The notes below the pieces were generated by a model, which did no database searches, was not told where the DNA came from, and saw only the letters and a program-made list of their open reading frames with translations. From assembly GCF_029255125.1 (NCBI RefSeq), contig NZ_JAPUVR010000100.1, forward strand, positions 124,001-188,000: DNA of 64,000 nucleotides, written 5' to 3'. This DNA is from Accumulibacter sp. (GTDB lineage Bacteria > Pseudomonadota > Gammaproteobacteria > Burkholderiales > Rhodocyclaceae). Each line of letters begins with the position of its first letter. Within the stretch, counting starts at the first letter, position 1. Below are positions 37,523-45,838 of the stretch, in pieces. The position numbers were made by a program, and so were the translations under genes.

Positions 37523-39784
37523 ATGGAAAACGAACAGGCGAAACCCATATTCAGCCCACCCGCTTCCCCGGTGACGCTCGGCGCTGCATTGCAGGGCCAG
37601 TCGGTAGGGCCCGCCGGCGAAGAAGATGAGGGACTCGCGCTTGGCGAGATCATCGCGGTGCTGTTGGACTATCGTTGGCTGATTGCAGCGATCTGTCTGT
37701 TCGCCTTGCTCCTGGGTGTGGGTTGGGTTTTTGCCAGCAAGCCGACATATCGGGCCGACGGTTTGCTCCAGGTGGAAGAAAAGAGTCCGGGCGTCGGTTC
37801 ATTGAAAGCGCTCCAGCCGCTGCTTGGCGACGACACGACCGTATCGGCCGAACTGGAAATCCTCAGCTCGCGGATGATTCTTGGGCGAGTGGTCAACAAG
37901 CTGAAGCTCGACCTGGTTGCCGCACCGCGCACCTTTCCCCTGATTGGCGGTGCGTTCTTCAGGCGCCACCACGGTGAAGAAGTGAGCTCGCCGTGGCTGG
38001 GTCTGTCGAGTTTCGCTTGGGGCGGCGAGCGCATTCAGATCGATTCGCTCGAGGTGCCGCCTGACGCGCTCGACGAGCGGCATATTCTGATTGCCGGCGA
38101 GGCGGGTAGCTTCGAACTGCGCGACGGCGATGGGCAAAGTGTGCTGAACGGTAAGGTTGGCGTTCGGGCAAAGGAAAACAACGGCTATGCGGCGTTCGTC
38201 GCGCAACTCAAGGCGCGACCCGGGACGCAGTTTCGGGTCATCAAACGCTCAGCCGAGGCGGCGATATCCGACCTGCGGGCGAGATACTCAGTGCGGGAGC
38301 GTGGCAAGAAATCCGGCGTGCTTGAACTGAGCCTGCTTGGTCCGGATGCGCAGGAGATCGGTCTCGTCCTCGATGACATTCTCAATACCTACGTTCGACA
38401 GAACGTTGAGCGGCGTTCGGCCGAGGCGGAGAAAACGCTCAAGTTTCTTGAAACGCAGTTGCCCGCGCTGAAGACGCAGGTGGACAGTGCTGAAGCCGCC
38501 TACAACAACTACCGGCAGACGCGTGGCTCGCTCGACCTCAATATCGAAACGCAGGGCATCCTCAAGTCGCTGGTTGACGTTGAAAACGCCGCCGTCCTGC
38601 TGAAGCAGGAGCGCGACGAGTTGCGCCAGCACTTCACGCCCGAGCACCCGCGCATTCAGGCAGTCGATAACAAGCTGCAGCGATTGAATGAAAGGCGCAA
38701 GCAGTTCGAAGCTGACGTGGCGCGGCTACCCGACACGCAACAGACCGTGTTGCGCTTGGCGCGCGATGTCGAGGTGTCGACCAAGCTCTACACGGAACTT
38801 CTCAACACGGCGCAGCAGTTGCGTGTTTCAAAGGCCGGTACGGTAGGTGACGTGCGCGTCATCGATCCCGCTGTCGTCGCGCGCGAACCGGTCGGCGCCA
38901 AGCCTGTCGCCATTCTCGGCATCTCTTTGCTCCTTGGCCTACTGCTGAGCATGGTCGTCATCTGGCTGCTACGCTCGCTGCGTGTCGTCGTCGAAGACCC
39001 GGAAACGATCGAAGCGCAACTTGGCCTGCCGGTTTATGCCACGGTGCCGCATAGCAGCAACGAAATCGAGTTGACTCGCCGCTTGCGGTCAGGCGGCGGA
39101 AGTGAGTTGCTCGCCGTTGCCTTTCCGCAGGAAGACGCCGTTGAAAGCCTGCGCGGTTTGCGCACGACGCTGCACTTCGCTTTGCTCGACGCGCAACGCA
39201 ATTCGCTTCTGATCACTGGGCCCAGCCCGGGTCTGGGCAAGAGCTTCATCTCGAAGAACCTGGGTGCAGTGCTGGCGCAGGTCGACAAGCGCGTGGTCAT
39301 CGTCGACGCCGACCTGCGGCGGGGACACATTCACAAGGAGTTCGGCATTGAGCGCTCGGTCGGAATCAGCGAGTACGTGGCGGGCCACGCCTCGCTCGAC
39401 GACATCCTGAAGCAGTCAGCGGTCGACCATCTCTGGCTGGTGACCACCGGCCAGATACCGCCCAACCCCTCCGAACTGCTCATGCACCAGCGTTTCGGCG
39501 AGTTGCTGAACGAACTGAGCGCCCGGTTCGACTCAGTCATCGTCGATGCGCCGCCGGTTCTGGCGGTTTCCGATGCGGCGATCATCGGCCGCCATGTCGG
39601 TGCGACGCTGATGATTGCGCGCGCCGGCAAGCACCCGATTCGTGAACTCGAGCAGGCGGTAAAGCGTCTGAACCAAGCGGGTGTTCAGGTCAAAGGCTTC
39701 GTTTTCAACGACCTGAACGTCAGCCGTCAGCGTTATCGCTACGGCTACAAGGGCTACGTCTATCGGTACTCGTACAAGAGCTAG
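37523..39784 (+). CDS. Wzc-type polysaccharide co-polymerase / tyrosine autokinase
   Basis: 753 residues. N-terminal Wzz domain with membrane helices at about 47-70 and 453-475 and a long periplasmic coiled-coil between them. The cytoplasmic BY-kinase follows: Walker A TGPSPGLGKSF, Walker A' VVIVDADLRRGH and Walker B SVIVDAPPVLAVSD. The last 16 residues hold six Tyr (RYRYGYKGYVYRYSYKS), the autophosphorylation cluster. It controls chain length and export with the Wza-type protein and is reversed by the Wzb-type phosphatase upstream. Its TAG stop shares a CTAG with the stop of the convergent rlmB. Confidence 0.95.
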   Translation: MENEQAKPIFSPPASPVTLGAALQGQSVGPAGEEDEGLALGEIIAVLLDYRWLIAAICLFALLLGVGWVFASKPTYRADGLLQVEEKSPGVGSLKALQPLLGDDTTVSAELEILSSRMILGRVVNKLKLDLVAAPRTFPLIGGAFFRRHHGEEVSSPWLGLSSFAWGGERIQIDSLEVPPDALDERHILIAGEAGSFELRDGDGQSVLNGKVGVRAKENNGYAAFVAQLKARPGTQFRVIKRSAEAAISDLRARYSVRERGKKSGVLELSLLGPDAQEIGLVLDDILNTYVRQNVERRSAEAEKTLKFLETQLPALKTQVDSAEAAYNNYRQTRGSLDLNIETQGILKSLVDVENAAVLLKQERDELRQHFTPEHPRIQAVDNKLQRLNERRKQFEADVARLPDTQQTVLRLARDVEVSTKLYTELLNTAQQLRVSKAGTVGDVRVIDPAVVAREPVGAKPVAILGISLLLGLLLSMVVIWLLRSLRVVVEDPETIEAQLGLPVYATVPHSSNEIELTRRLRSGGGSELLAVAFPQEDAVESLRGLRTTLHFALLDAQRNSLLITGPSPGLGKSFISKNLGAVLAQVDKRVVIVDADLRRGHIHKEFGIERSVGISEYVAGHASLDDILKQSAVDHLWLVTTGQIPPNPSELLMHQRFGELLNELSARFDSVIVDAPPVLAVSDAAIIGRHVGATLMIARAGKHPIRELEQAVKRLNQAGVQVKGFVFNDLNVSRQRYRYGYKGYVYRYSYKS

Positions 39785-40563
39785 GTCTGTCGAGGCAGCG
39801 GCCCGCCGGCAGCGGCGCTGCCACCAGAGTCGCGCCGGCGCCGCGCTTCGTACAGACAGACGCCAGCCGCCACCGAGACATTGAGGCTGGCGACCGTGCC
39901 CAACATCGGAATGCTGATCAGTTGATCGCAGGTTTCGCGGGTCAGGCGACGCAATCCGTCGCCTTCTGCGCCCAGCACCCAGGCGCAGGCTGAAGGCCAC
40001 TGCGCCGAGTACAAGGGCTCACCGGTTTCAGCGGCGGCACCGATGATCCACACGTCGCGCGTCTGCAGTTGGCGCAGCGCTCGGGCGAGGTTGGTAACCG
40101 TGATGTAGGGCACAGTTTCAGCCGCGCCGCTGGCCACCTTGATCGCCGTCTGGGTCAGTCCGGTAGCGCGATCCTTTGGCGCAACGACGGCGTGCGCGCC
40201 GACCGCGTCCGCCACGCGCAGGCACGCACCGAGATTATGCGGGTCCTGGATGCCGTCGAGGACCAGCAGAAAAGGCGGTTCTTCCAGCGTGTCGAGTACA
40301 TCGTCGAGTGTGACGTGGCGCTGGTTGGCGGCGATCGTGGCGATGACGCCCTGATGCCGGGCGGCCGGTGCCATCGCCACCAGTCGTTGCGCTTCTACCG
40401 GTAGCACGCGCACGCCGGCAAAGTCGGCCTGGCGAACGAGGTCACGCAGGCGCGCGTCATTTCGGCTGGCGTCGACGTAAATTTCGTGCACTCCTGCGGC
40501 GTCGTGCCGTAGCTTGGCGAGGATGGCATGAAAGCCGAAGATCAGACGAGTGGATGCGGACAT
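39781..40563 (-). CDS. rlmB: 23S rRNA (guanosine-2'-O-)-methyltransferase
   Basis: 260 residues. SpoU/TrmH-family SPOUT enzyme that methylates G2251 of 23S rRNA. N-terminal substrate-binding domain starts LIFGFHAILAKL; the catalytic part shows LVLDGIQDPHNLGACLRVADAVGAHAV split over motif 1, VLGAEGDGLRRLTRETCD and IPMLGTVASLNVSVAAGV. The end converges on wzc and they share the four stop-region bases. The C-terminal Gly/Ala tail is variable in the family. Confidence 0.95.
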   Translation of the reverse strand: MSASTRLIFGFHAILAKLRHDAAGVHEIYVDASRNDARLRDLVRQADFAGVRVLPVEAQRLVAMAPAARHQGVIATIAANQRHVTLDDVLDTLEEPPFLLVLDGIQDPHNLGACLRVADAVGAHAVVAPKDRATGLTQTAIKVASGAAETVPYITVTNLARALRQLQTRDVWIIGAAAETGEPLYSAQWPSACAWVLGAEGDGLRRLTRETCDQLISIPMLGTVASLNVSVAAGVCLYEARRRRDSGGSAAAGGPLPRQT

Positions 40564-40717
40564 TGCGCGGCGAGTGGGCGAAAGGGTTCAACGGAGTGCG
40601 GCGATTGGCCGAGCGCCGGTCTCTGCGGCTGGCTGTGGCCGGCGCTGCCTGTTACCCCGGCGCCGGCACGTGCGGACATGCACTGCAGGCCGGCTGCGAT
40701 GCACGCTGTGGCGGGTG

Positions 40718-41794
40718 TCAACTGGCGCAGGAGATTGCTTCCAGCGTGCGCGAGCGCCAGTCGAGGACTGCCGTGCGGATCGTCATCTGTTCGCCAAGAC
40801 GTGGAAACTCGGCACGAATTACCTCTGCGGCGAAGGTCGAAAGAAAGCGCGACTTGAGCTCTGCGCGCGCGCGGTCGACGCCGATTTCGTCGTAAGGGAC
40901 CGAGGCGAGGAGCAGAAAGCCGTCATCGGGAATCCGTCCGGCCTGCATGTTCGCTTCGATGATTCCCGCTGCGCGGCGAATCGGGACATCGAGGTTCGGG
41001 CTGTACGGACCAATGATCAGCGCAATGTTCGGCGTATGCAGAAAGTCGAAGCCGCGACCAAGGCAAATCATCCATTCGCGATGCTCGATGTCGAGCAGGC
41101 GCTCGTTACGGCGAATCTGTGCACGCACGGCCTCGATATGCTCCAGGTTTCCGTACAGCAGTGGCAGCAGGTCGGCGCGCATGCGCGCTGGCATGTCGGG
41201 GAGCAGGGCGGCCAGGCGCAGTTCGAGTGTGGCCCGGTCGGTCGAGGTCAGCGTCGACAGGTCGAGCGTATCTCCGGTCGTGCCGTGTATGACCAGCGCG
41301 TCCTCATCGGTTTCGAAACCGCAGACGAGCGGATAGACGGTGCCGTGGTTGCTGCCGAAGATATGCTCGATCTGGCGGCGGATTTCATGCGTATGGGCGA
41401 TGGCTGCCGCCGTATCGTATTGGAAGCCGGCGCAACCGCGGCGCGGATCGCCCTGCGAGTAATGGTAGGTGACGAGGAAAACGACGTGCCGTCCGGCGCC
41501 GACGACCCGCTGCACATGGTGCGCGAGCACCTCGCCAAGGTGCGGCCAGCCGAGGTCGAAGATGCCGCCGAGGTTACGGAAGGGCATCAGGATGCCGACC
41601 GGCGTGTTGGTTGCCACCGGAATGTTGATTCGCCCGTCCATGCATTTGAGCACGGCGATCGCCGTCGGATGTTCGGCGAGGTAGCGCTCACGCGCCAACC
41701 AGGCTTCCGGACTGCGGAAAATTGCACTGTGTCGGTCAGCCAGCCCGAACAGCCAGTCGATGCGTTCGGCGATGGGTTTGGCGTGAATGTCCAT
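40718..41794 (-). CDS. CsoSCA-like beta-carbonic-anhydrase-related protein
   Basis: 358 residues; ATG at 41794 is only 2 nt after the cysH stop. Potential zinc and catalytic residues of a beta-class carbonic anhydrase are present: Cys51-x-Asp53-x-Arg55 in LKCMDGRIN, His111 in VTYHYSQG and Cys121 in RRGCAGF. The 10-residue His-Cys spacing resembles the carboxysomal CsoSCA type rather than ordinary beta enzymes. The C-terminal half has no obvious catalytic motif, as in CsoSCA. There are no carboxysome genes here, so it may be a stand-alone enzyme or a relative with another role. Its place as last gene of the sulfate-reduction operon is unusual. Confidence 0.65.
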   Translation of the reverse strand: MDIHAKPIAERIDWLFGLADRHSAIFRSPEAWLARERYLAEHPTAIAVLKCMDGRINIPVATNTPVGILMPFRNLGGIFDLGWPHLGEVLAHHVQRVVGAGRHVVFLVTYHYSQGDPRRGCAGFQYDTAAAIAHTHEIRRQIEHIFGSNHGTVYPLVCGFETDEDALVIHGTTGDTLDLSTLTSTDRATLELRLAALLPDMPARMRADLLPLLYGNLEHIEAVRAQIRRNERLLDIEHREWMICLGRGFDFLHTPNIALIIGPYSPNLDVPIRRAAGIIEANMQAGRIPDDGFLLLASVPYDEIGVDRARAELKSRFLSTFAAEVIRAEFPRLGEQMTIRTAVLDWRSRTLEAISCAS

Positions 41795-41796
41795 GC

Positions 41797-42528
41797 TCAG
41801 GGTCGTTTGACGTGCAGACCGCACTCTTTTGCTTCCGGGTTCTCCCACCACCAGCGGCCGGCGCGGATGTCTTCGCCCGGGGTGATCGCGCGCGTGCACG
41901 GGGCGCAGCCTATGCTGGGGAAAAAGCGGTCGTGCAGCGCATTGTACGGCACCTTATTGAGCTTCAGATAGGCCCACACCTCGTTCTCGCTCCACTCGGC
42001 GAGCGGGTTGAACTTTTCCAGCCCGCCGTCGCCGTGGTCGGCATCGAAACTGCGCAATGGCAGGCCGGCGCGCGTTGCCGCCTGACTGGCGCGCAAGCCG
42101 GTGATCCACGCCTTGCGCCCGGCGAGCGCGCGTTGCAGTGGTTCGACCTTGCGCACGAAACAACAGCGCTGGCGCAGCTCGATCGAGTCGTAGAAGGCAT
42201 TGATGCCGTTTTCCCGCGTGTAGCGTTCGACCAACTCGTGATGTGGATAGAAAAGGCGCAGTTTCAGGCCGTAGTACTTGTGCAGCGTGTCGATCAGCTC
42301 GTAGGTCTCGGCCGGCAGGCGGCCGGTGTCGAGCGAGAAAATTTCGATCGGCAGGTGATCGCGGACGATCAGATCGGTGAGGACCATATCTTCGGCGCCG
42401 AGACTGCAGGCAAACGCCGCTGGCGCGAAGTCGGCGGCGATCGTCCGTAGCAGCGCGCGCACGGCCTCGACGCGTCGTGTCAGCGATTCGTGCAACGCGG
42501 GATCGGCGAGATCGAGCGCCCGATTCAT
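41797..42528 (-). CDS. cysH: Assimilatory adenylyl-sulfate (APS) reductase
   Basis: 243 residues from the ATG at 42528, which overlaps the upstream stop as ATGA. PAPS-reductase fold with FACSLGAEDMVL (P-loop-like), FSLDTGRLPAETY and WITGLRASQ. Cys122-Cys123 in QRCCFVRKVEPL and Cys208/Cys211 in IGCAPC are the [4Fe-4S] ligands that mark the APS-using type; the catalytic Cys is in ECGLH near the C-terminus (Cys237). It makes sulfite from APS with thioredoxin or glutathione; CysI, encoded upstream, reduces the sulfite. Confidence 0.95.
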   Translation of the reverse strand: MNRALDLADPALHESLTRRVEAVRALLRTIAADFAPAAFACSLGAEDMVLTDLIVRDHLPIEIFSLDTGRLPAETYELIDTLHKYYGLKLRLFYPHHELVERYTRENGINAFYDSIELRQRCCFVRKVEPLQRALAGRKAWITGLRASQAATRAGLPLRSFDADHGDGGLEKFNPLAEWSENEVWAYLKLNKVPYNALHDRFFPSIGCAPCTRAITPGEDIRAGRWWWENPEAKECGLHVKRP

Positions 42529-43046
42529 GCCGTCGCTGCCTTGGCGCGACGGCAGAAAAGCGGCCGCGGCTGATCGACGCCTGCCTGATACGTTTCGCTG
42601 AAAACGCGCAGACCGGCGAGCGCCCGCTGGATATCCTTGTCGGCGCGCAGGACGAACGCGTCGAAGCCGCAACGCTGCATGTAGAACAACTGATCCTGGA
42701 GGACATCGCCGAGCGCGCGAATCTCGCCCGGGTAGTGATGACGCTCGCGCAGGAGGCGGGCAATCGAATACCCGCGGCCGTCGGTAAATTTTGGGAAGTT
42801 GACCCCGATCACCGCCAGCCGCGCGAAGTCGCCGACCAGGGCGGCGGGTTCCTCGTGGCTGTCGAGCCAGACGCCAAAGCCCTCGGGTCGGCCCGCCACT
42901 TGGTCGCGGTGGGCCAGCCAGACGGCGAGCGGCAGTAGCGTGCGGCCGCTCGGCAGCTCGATCGACTCCGGCTTGGCGCCTTCGCTCAGCGCGAGAACCT
43001 GCCAGTCGTCGGCGACGACTTGCCCGTGCTTGATGATCCTAGACAT
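42525..43046 (-). CDS. DUF934-family protein of the sulfate assimilation operon
   Basis: 173 residues, overlapping cysI by 8 nt and cysH by 4 nt. DUF934 pattern: LPLAVWLAHRDQ, GVWLDSHEEP, DFARLAVIGVNFPKFTDGRGYSIARLLRER, GEIRALGDVLQDQLFYMQRCGFDAF. The family is almost always beside cysH and cysI in betaproteobacteria and pseudomonads, but its biochemical role is not established. An auxiliary role in sulfite reduction is likely. Confidence 0.93.
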   Translation of the reverse strand: MSRIIKHGQVVADDWQVLALSEGAKPESIELPSGRTLLPLAVWLAHRDQVAGRPEGFGVWLDSHEEPAALVGDFARLAVIGVNFPKFTDGRGYSIARLLRERHHYPGEIRALGDVLQDQLFYMQRCGFDAFVLRADKDIQRALAGLRVFSETYQAGVDQPRPLFCRRAKAATA

Positions 43047-44757
43047 GCAGCGCCTCGCTTTCCTTGTCCTTGCGATCGACGCGGCTCGCGGCGCGCCGCC
43101 GGTCGCGTCCGGCGTAGGCGCGTGCCTTGAACGCGTCGCTGCCTATTCGTTGCAGCGTATCGATGAAGCGCTCGCTCGGCGTGCGTTGCTCGACATAGAC
43201 GGCAATCAACGCAGCGATCACGTCGGGGATTTCGTGCGCGCGAAACGACGGGCCGATCACCTTGCCGAGCGTCGTTGCGTTTCCTTGCTGGCCACCGAGC
43301 GTTACCTGGTACCACTCCTCGTCGTTCTTGTCGACGCCCAGGATGCCGATGTTGGCCACGTGGTGGTGACCACAGGAGTTCATACAACCGGAGATGTTGA
43401 GCGAAATGTCTCCGATGTCGTACAGATAGTCGAGGTCGTCGAAACGCTCGTGCACGGCCTGCGCGATCGGTACCGAACGGGCGTTGGCGAGCGCGCAGAG
43501 ATCGCCGCCCGGGCAGCAGATCATGTCGGTGAGCAGGCCGATGTTGGCGGTCGCCAGACGATGCTGGCGGGCGACCTGCCAGACCTCGTAGAGGTCCGCC
43601 AGGCGAACGTCGGCGAGAACCAGGTTCTGTTCGTGCGTCACGCGCAGTTCGCCGAAGCTGAAGCGATCGGCGAGGTCGGCAGCGACCAGCATCTGTTCGT
43701 CGGTGATGTCGCCGGGGGCGGTGCCCGGCGCTTTCAAGGACAGCGTGACGGCCGCGTAACCGGGTGTCCGGTGGCTATGGACCGAGCGGCTGACCCAGTT
43801 GGCAAAGGCGCGGTCGCTCGCCAGATGGGCCGTATGGCGAGCGTCTTCGGCCGCCAGCGGTTGCCACTCGGGCGGCGCAAAGTGCTCGGCCAGGCGGGCG
43901 AATTCCTCAGCGGGAACCGTCGACGGTCCATCGCGCAGGTGCTCCCACTCGGCCTCCACCTGACGGGCGAATTCCTCGATGCCGAGAGCTTGGACGAGGA
44001 TCTTGATGCGCGCCTTGTACAGATTGTCTCGCCGCCCGTAGAGGTTGTAGAGGCGAATGATCGCTTCCAGGTAGGTCAGCAGGTGCTGGCGCGGCAGGAA
44101 GTCGCGCAGCACCTGGCCGAGTATCGGCGTCCGCCCGAGGCCGCCGCCGACGAAGACGCGGAAGCCAATCTCGCCGTCGGCATTGCGCTGCACATCCAGG
44201 CCGATGTCGTGCGCGCGAATCACCGCACGATCGGTCGCCGCGGCATTGACGGCGATCTTGAACTTGCGCGGCAGGAAGGCGAACTCCGGGTGGAAGGTCG
44301 ACCATTGGCGGAGCAGTTCGCAGTAGGGGCGCGGGTCGACCACTTCGTCCGGTGCGCGGCCAGCGAAGGCGTCGGTCGTGATGTTACGCACGCAGTTGCC
44401 GGAAGTCTGCACAGCGTGCATTTGGACACTCGCCAGCTCAGCCAGCATGTCCGGCGTTTCCTCGAACTGCGGCCAGTTGAGCTGCATGTTCTGGCGCGTC
44501 GTGAAGTGTCCGACGCCACGATCGTAATGGCGCGCGATTTCGGCCAGCTTGCGCAGTTGGCGTGCCGCCAGCATGCCGTAGGGGATGGCAATGCGCAGCA
44601 TGGGACCGTGGCGCTGGATATAGAGGCCGTTCTGCAGGCGTAGCGGACGCAGTTCGTCGGCTGAAAGTTCGCCGGCGAGATGGCGCGCGATCTGCTCGCG
44701 ATACTGTGCCACCCGCTCGTCGATGATCCGTTGGTCGGTGCTGTCGTAGCGGTACAT
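43039..44757 (-). CDS. cysI: Assimilatory sulfite reductase, siroheme protein
   Basis: 572 residues from the ATG at 44757 (AGAGGAGTG upstream). Two-repeat nitrite/sulfite reductase: FTTRQNMQLNWPQ with TSGNCVRNITTD in the first half, VFVGGGLGRTP, VTHEQNLVLADV, and the siroheme-[4Fe-4S] ligand motifs ICCPGGDLC and CMNSCGHHH. It reduces sulfite to sulfide, or could use nitrite; the cysH and DUF934 neighbours favour sulfite. No cysJ flavoprotein is adjacent, so the electron donor is probably ferredoxin or a separate reductase. Confidence 0.93.
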   Translation of the reverse strand: MYRYDSTDQRIIDERVAQYREQIARHLAGELSADELRPLRLQNGLYIQRHGPMLRIAIPYGMLAARQLRKLAEIARHYDRGVGHFTTRQNMQLNWPQFEETPDMLAELASVQMHAVQTSGNCVRNITTDAFAGRAPDEVVDPRPYCELLRQWSTFHPEFAFLPRKFKIAVNAAATDRAVIRAHDIGLDVQRNADGEIGFRVFVGGGLGRTPILGQVLRDFLPRQHLLTYLEAIIRLYNLYGRRDNLYKARIKILVQALGIEEFARQVEAEWEHLRDGPSTVPAEEFARLAEHFAPPEWQPLAAEDARHTAHLASDRAFANWVSRSVHSHRTPGYAAVTLSLKAPGTAPGDITDEQMLVAADLADRFSFGELRVTHEQNLVLADVRLADLYEVWQVARQHRLATANIGLLTDMICCPGGDLCALANARSVPIAQAVHERFDDLDYLYDIGDISLNISGCMNSCGHHHVANIGILGVDKNDEEWYQVTLGGQQGNATTLGKVIGPSFRAHEIPDVIAALIAVYVEQRTPSERFIDTLQRIGSDAFKARAYAGRDRRRAASRVDRKDKESEALHV

Positions 44758-44826
44758 GTGCACTCCTCTGATGAACCCATGCCATGAACGGCAGGGCAAA
44801 GCGGCGCCCATCGTAGCAGCGCAGCG

Positions 44827-44880
44827 TTTGATCGAAAAAGAATATTGAGTTAGATTGTTATAACCATTGGTAATTCAAAA
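44827..44880. promoter_or_regulatory. AT-rich divergent promoter region between cysI and cysB
   Basis: An unusually AT-rich ~55 bases within a GC-rich genome separate the divergent starts. TTATAACCATTGGTAATT (44858-44875) contains a near-dyad (AACC-ATT-GGTAA) reminiscent of LysR-type operators. CysB-type regulators usually bind in such intergenic regions to activate cysI and repress themselves; specific boxes cannot be assigned with certainty. Confidence 0.45.
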
Positions 44881-44885
44881 CGGCG

Positions 44886-45833
44886 ATGAAACTCCAGCAA
44901 CTGCGCTATCTGGTCGAAGTCGCGCGCTGCCGCCTCAACGTCTCGGAAGCGGCCGAGGCGCTCTATACCTCGCAGCCGGGCATCTCCAAGCAGATCAGGC
45001 TGCTCGAAGACGAACTTGGCGTCATCGTCTTCGAGCGCAGCGGCAAGCGTTTGACGGCAATCACCGAGCCCGGCCGCGTCGTGCTCGAGATTGCCGAGCG
45101 GATGCTGCGCGAAGCCGAAAACATCCGGCGCGTCGGCGAGGAGTACGCGGCCGGCGATTCAGGCAGTCTGGTTATCGCGACGACGCACACGCAGGCGCGC
45201 TACGCGCTGCCGGCGGTGATCAAGCGCTTCGTCGAACGCTACCCGAAGGTGCGTCTGTCGCTGCACCAGGGTCATCCGGCGCAAATCGCCGAATGGACCT
45301 TGCAAGGCGAGGCCGACATCGCGATCGCCACCGAAGCGCTCGATCAGTATCCGCAGCTCGTCATGCTGCCCTGCTATCAGTGGGCGCACTGCGTGATCGC
45401 ACCGAGCGGCCATCCGATTCTCGAAACCAGGGTGCTGGCGCTCGCCGCGCTCGCGCGCTGGCCGCTGATTACCTACGATACCGCCTTTGCCGGCCGTTCG
45501 CGCATCAACAAGGCGTTCGAACTCGCGCAGTTGGTGCCGAGCATCGTGCTCACCGCGACCGATGCCGATGTCATCAAGACCTACGTCAGCCTTGGCCTCG
45601 GCCTCGGCATCATTGCCAGCATGGCTTTCGATCCGGAGCGCGATGCCGGTCTGCAGGCGATTCCCGCCGAGCACCTGTTCGGTTCGAACACAACGCGTAT
45701 CGGCTTGCGTCGTGGGACCTACATCCGGCGCTATGAATACGACTTCATCGAACTGTTTGCCTCGCACCTGACGCGCCGGGCGGTGGACCGGGCGATGGTC
45801 GGCGGCGGCCCGGAAGACGAGTACCAGCTTTGA
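44886..45833 (+). CDS. cysB: CysB-type LysR transcriptional regulator
   Basis: 315 residues. N-terminal winged helix MKLQQLRYLVEVARCRLNVSEAAEALYTSQPGIS (start and end of motif) with SKQIRLLEDELGV, typical of CysB and Cbl rather than other LysR proteins. The ligand domain has TTHTQARYALP, LHQGHPAQIAEWT, PLITYDTAFAGRSRI and DADVIKTYVSLGLGLGIIASMAF, all CysB signatures for N-acetylserine/sulfate binding. Divergent from cysI, it is the expected activator of the sulfate operon. Confidence 0.94.
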   Translation: MKLQQLRYLVEVARCRLNVSEAAEALYTSQPGISKQIRLLEDELGVIVFERSGKRLTAITEPGRVVLEIAERMLREAENIRRVGEEYAAGDSGSLVIATTHTQARYALPAVIKRFVERYPKVRLSLHQGHPAQIAEWTLQGEADIAIATEALDQYPQLVMLPCYQWAHCVIAPSGHPILETRVLALAALARWPLITYDTAFAGRSRINKAFELAQLVPSIVLTATDADVIKTYVSLGLGLGIIASMAFDPERDAGLQAIPAEHLFGSNTTRIGLRRGTYIRRYEYDFIELFASHLTRRAVDRAMVGGGPEDEYQL

Positions 45834-45838
45834 GCGTG

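Noticed and set aside
40550..41971. 473-codon open frame antisense to the carbonic-anhydrase-like gene
   Set aside because: Shadow frame; the opposite strand has coherent motifs and operon spacing.
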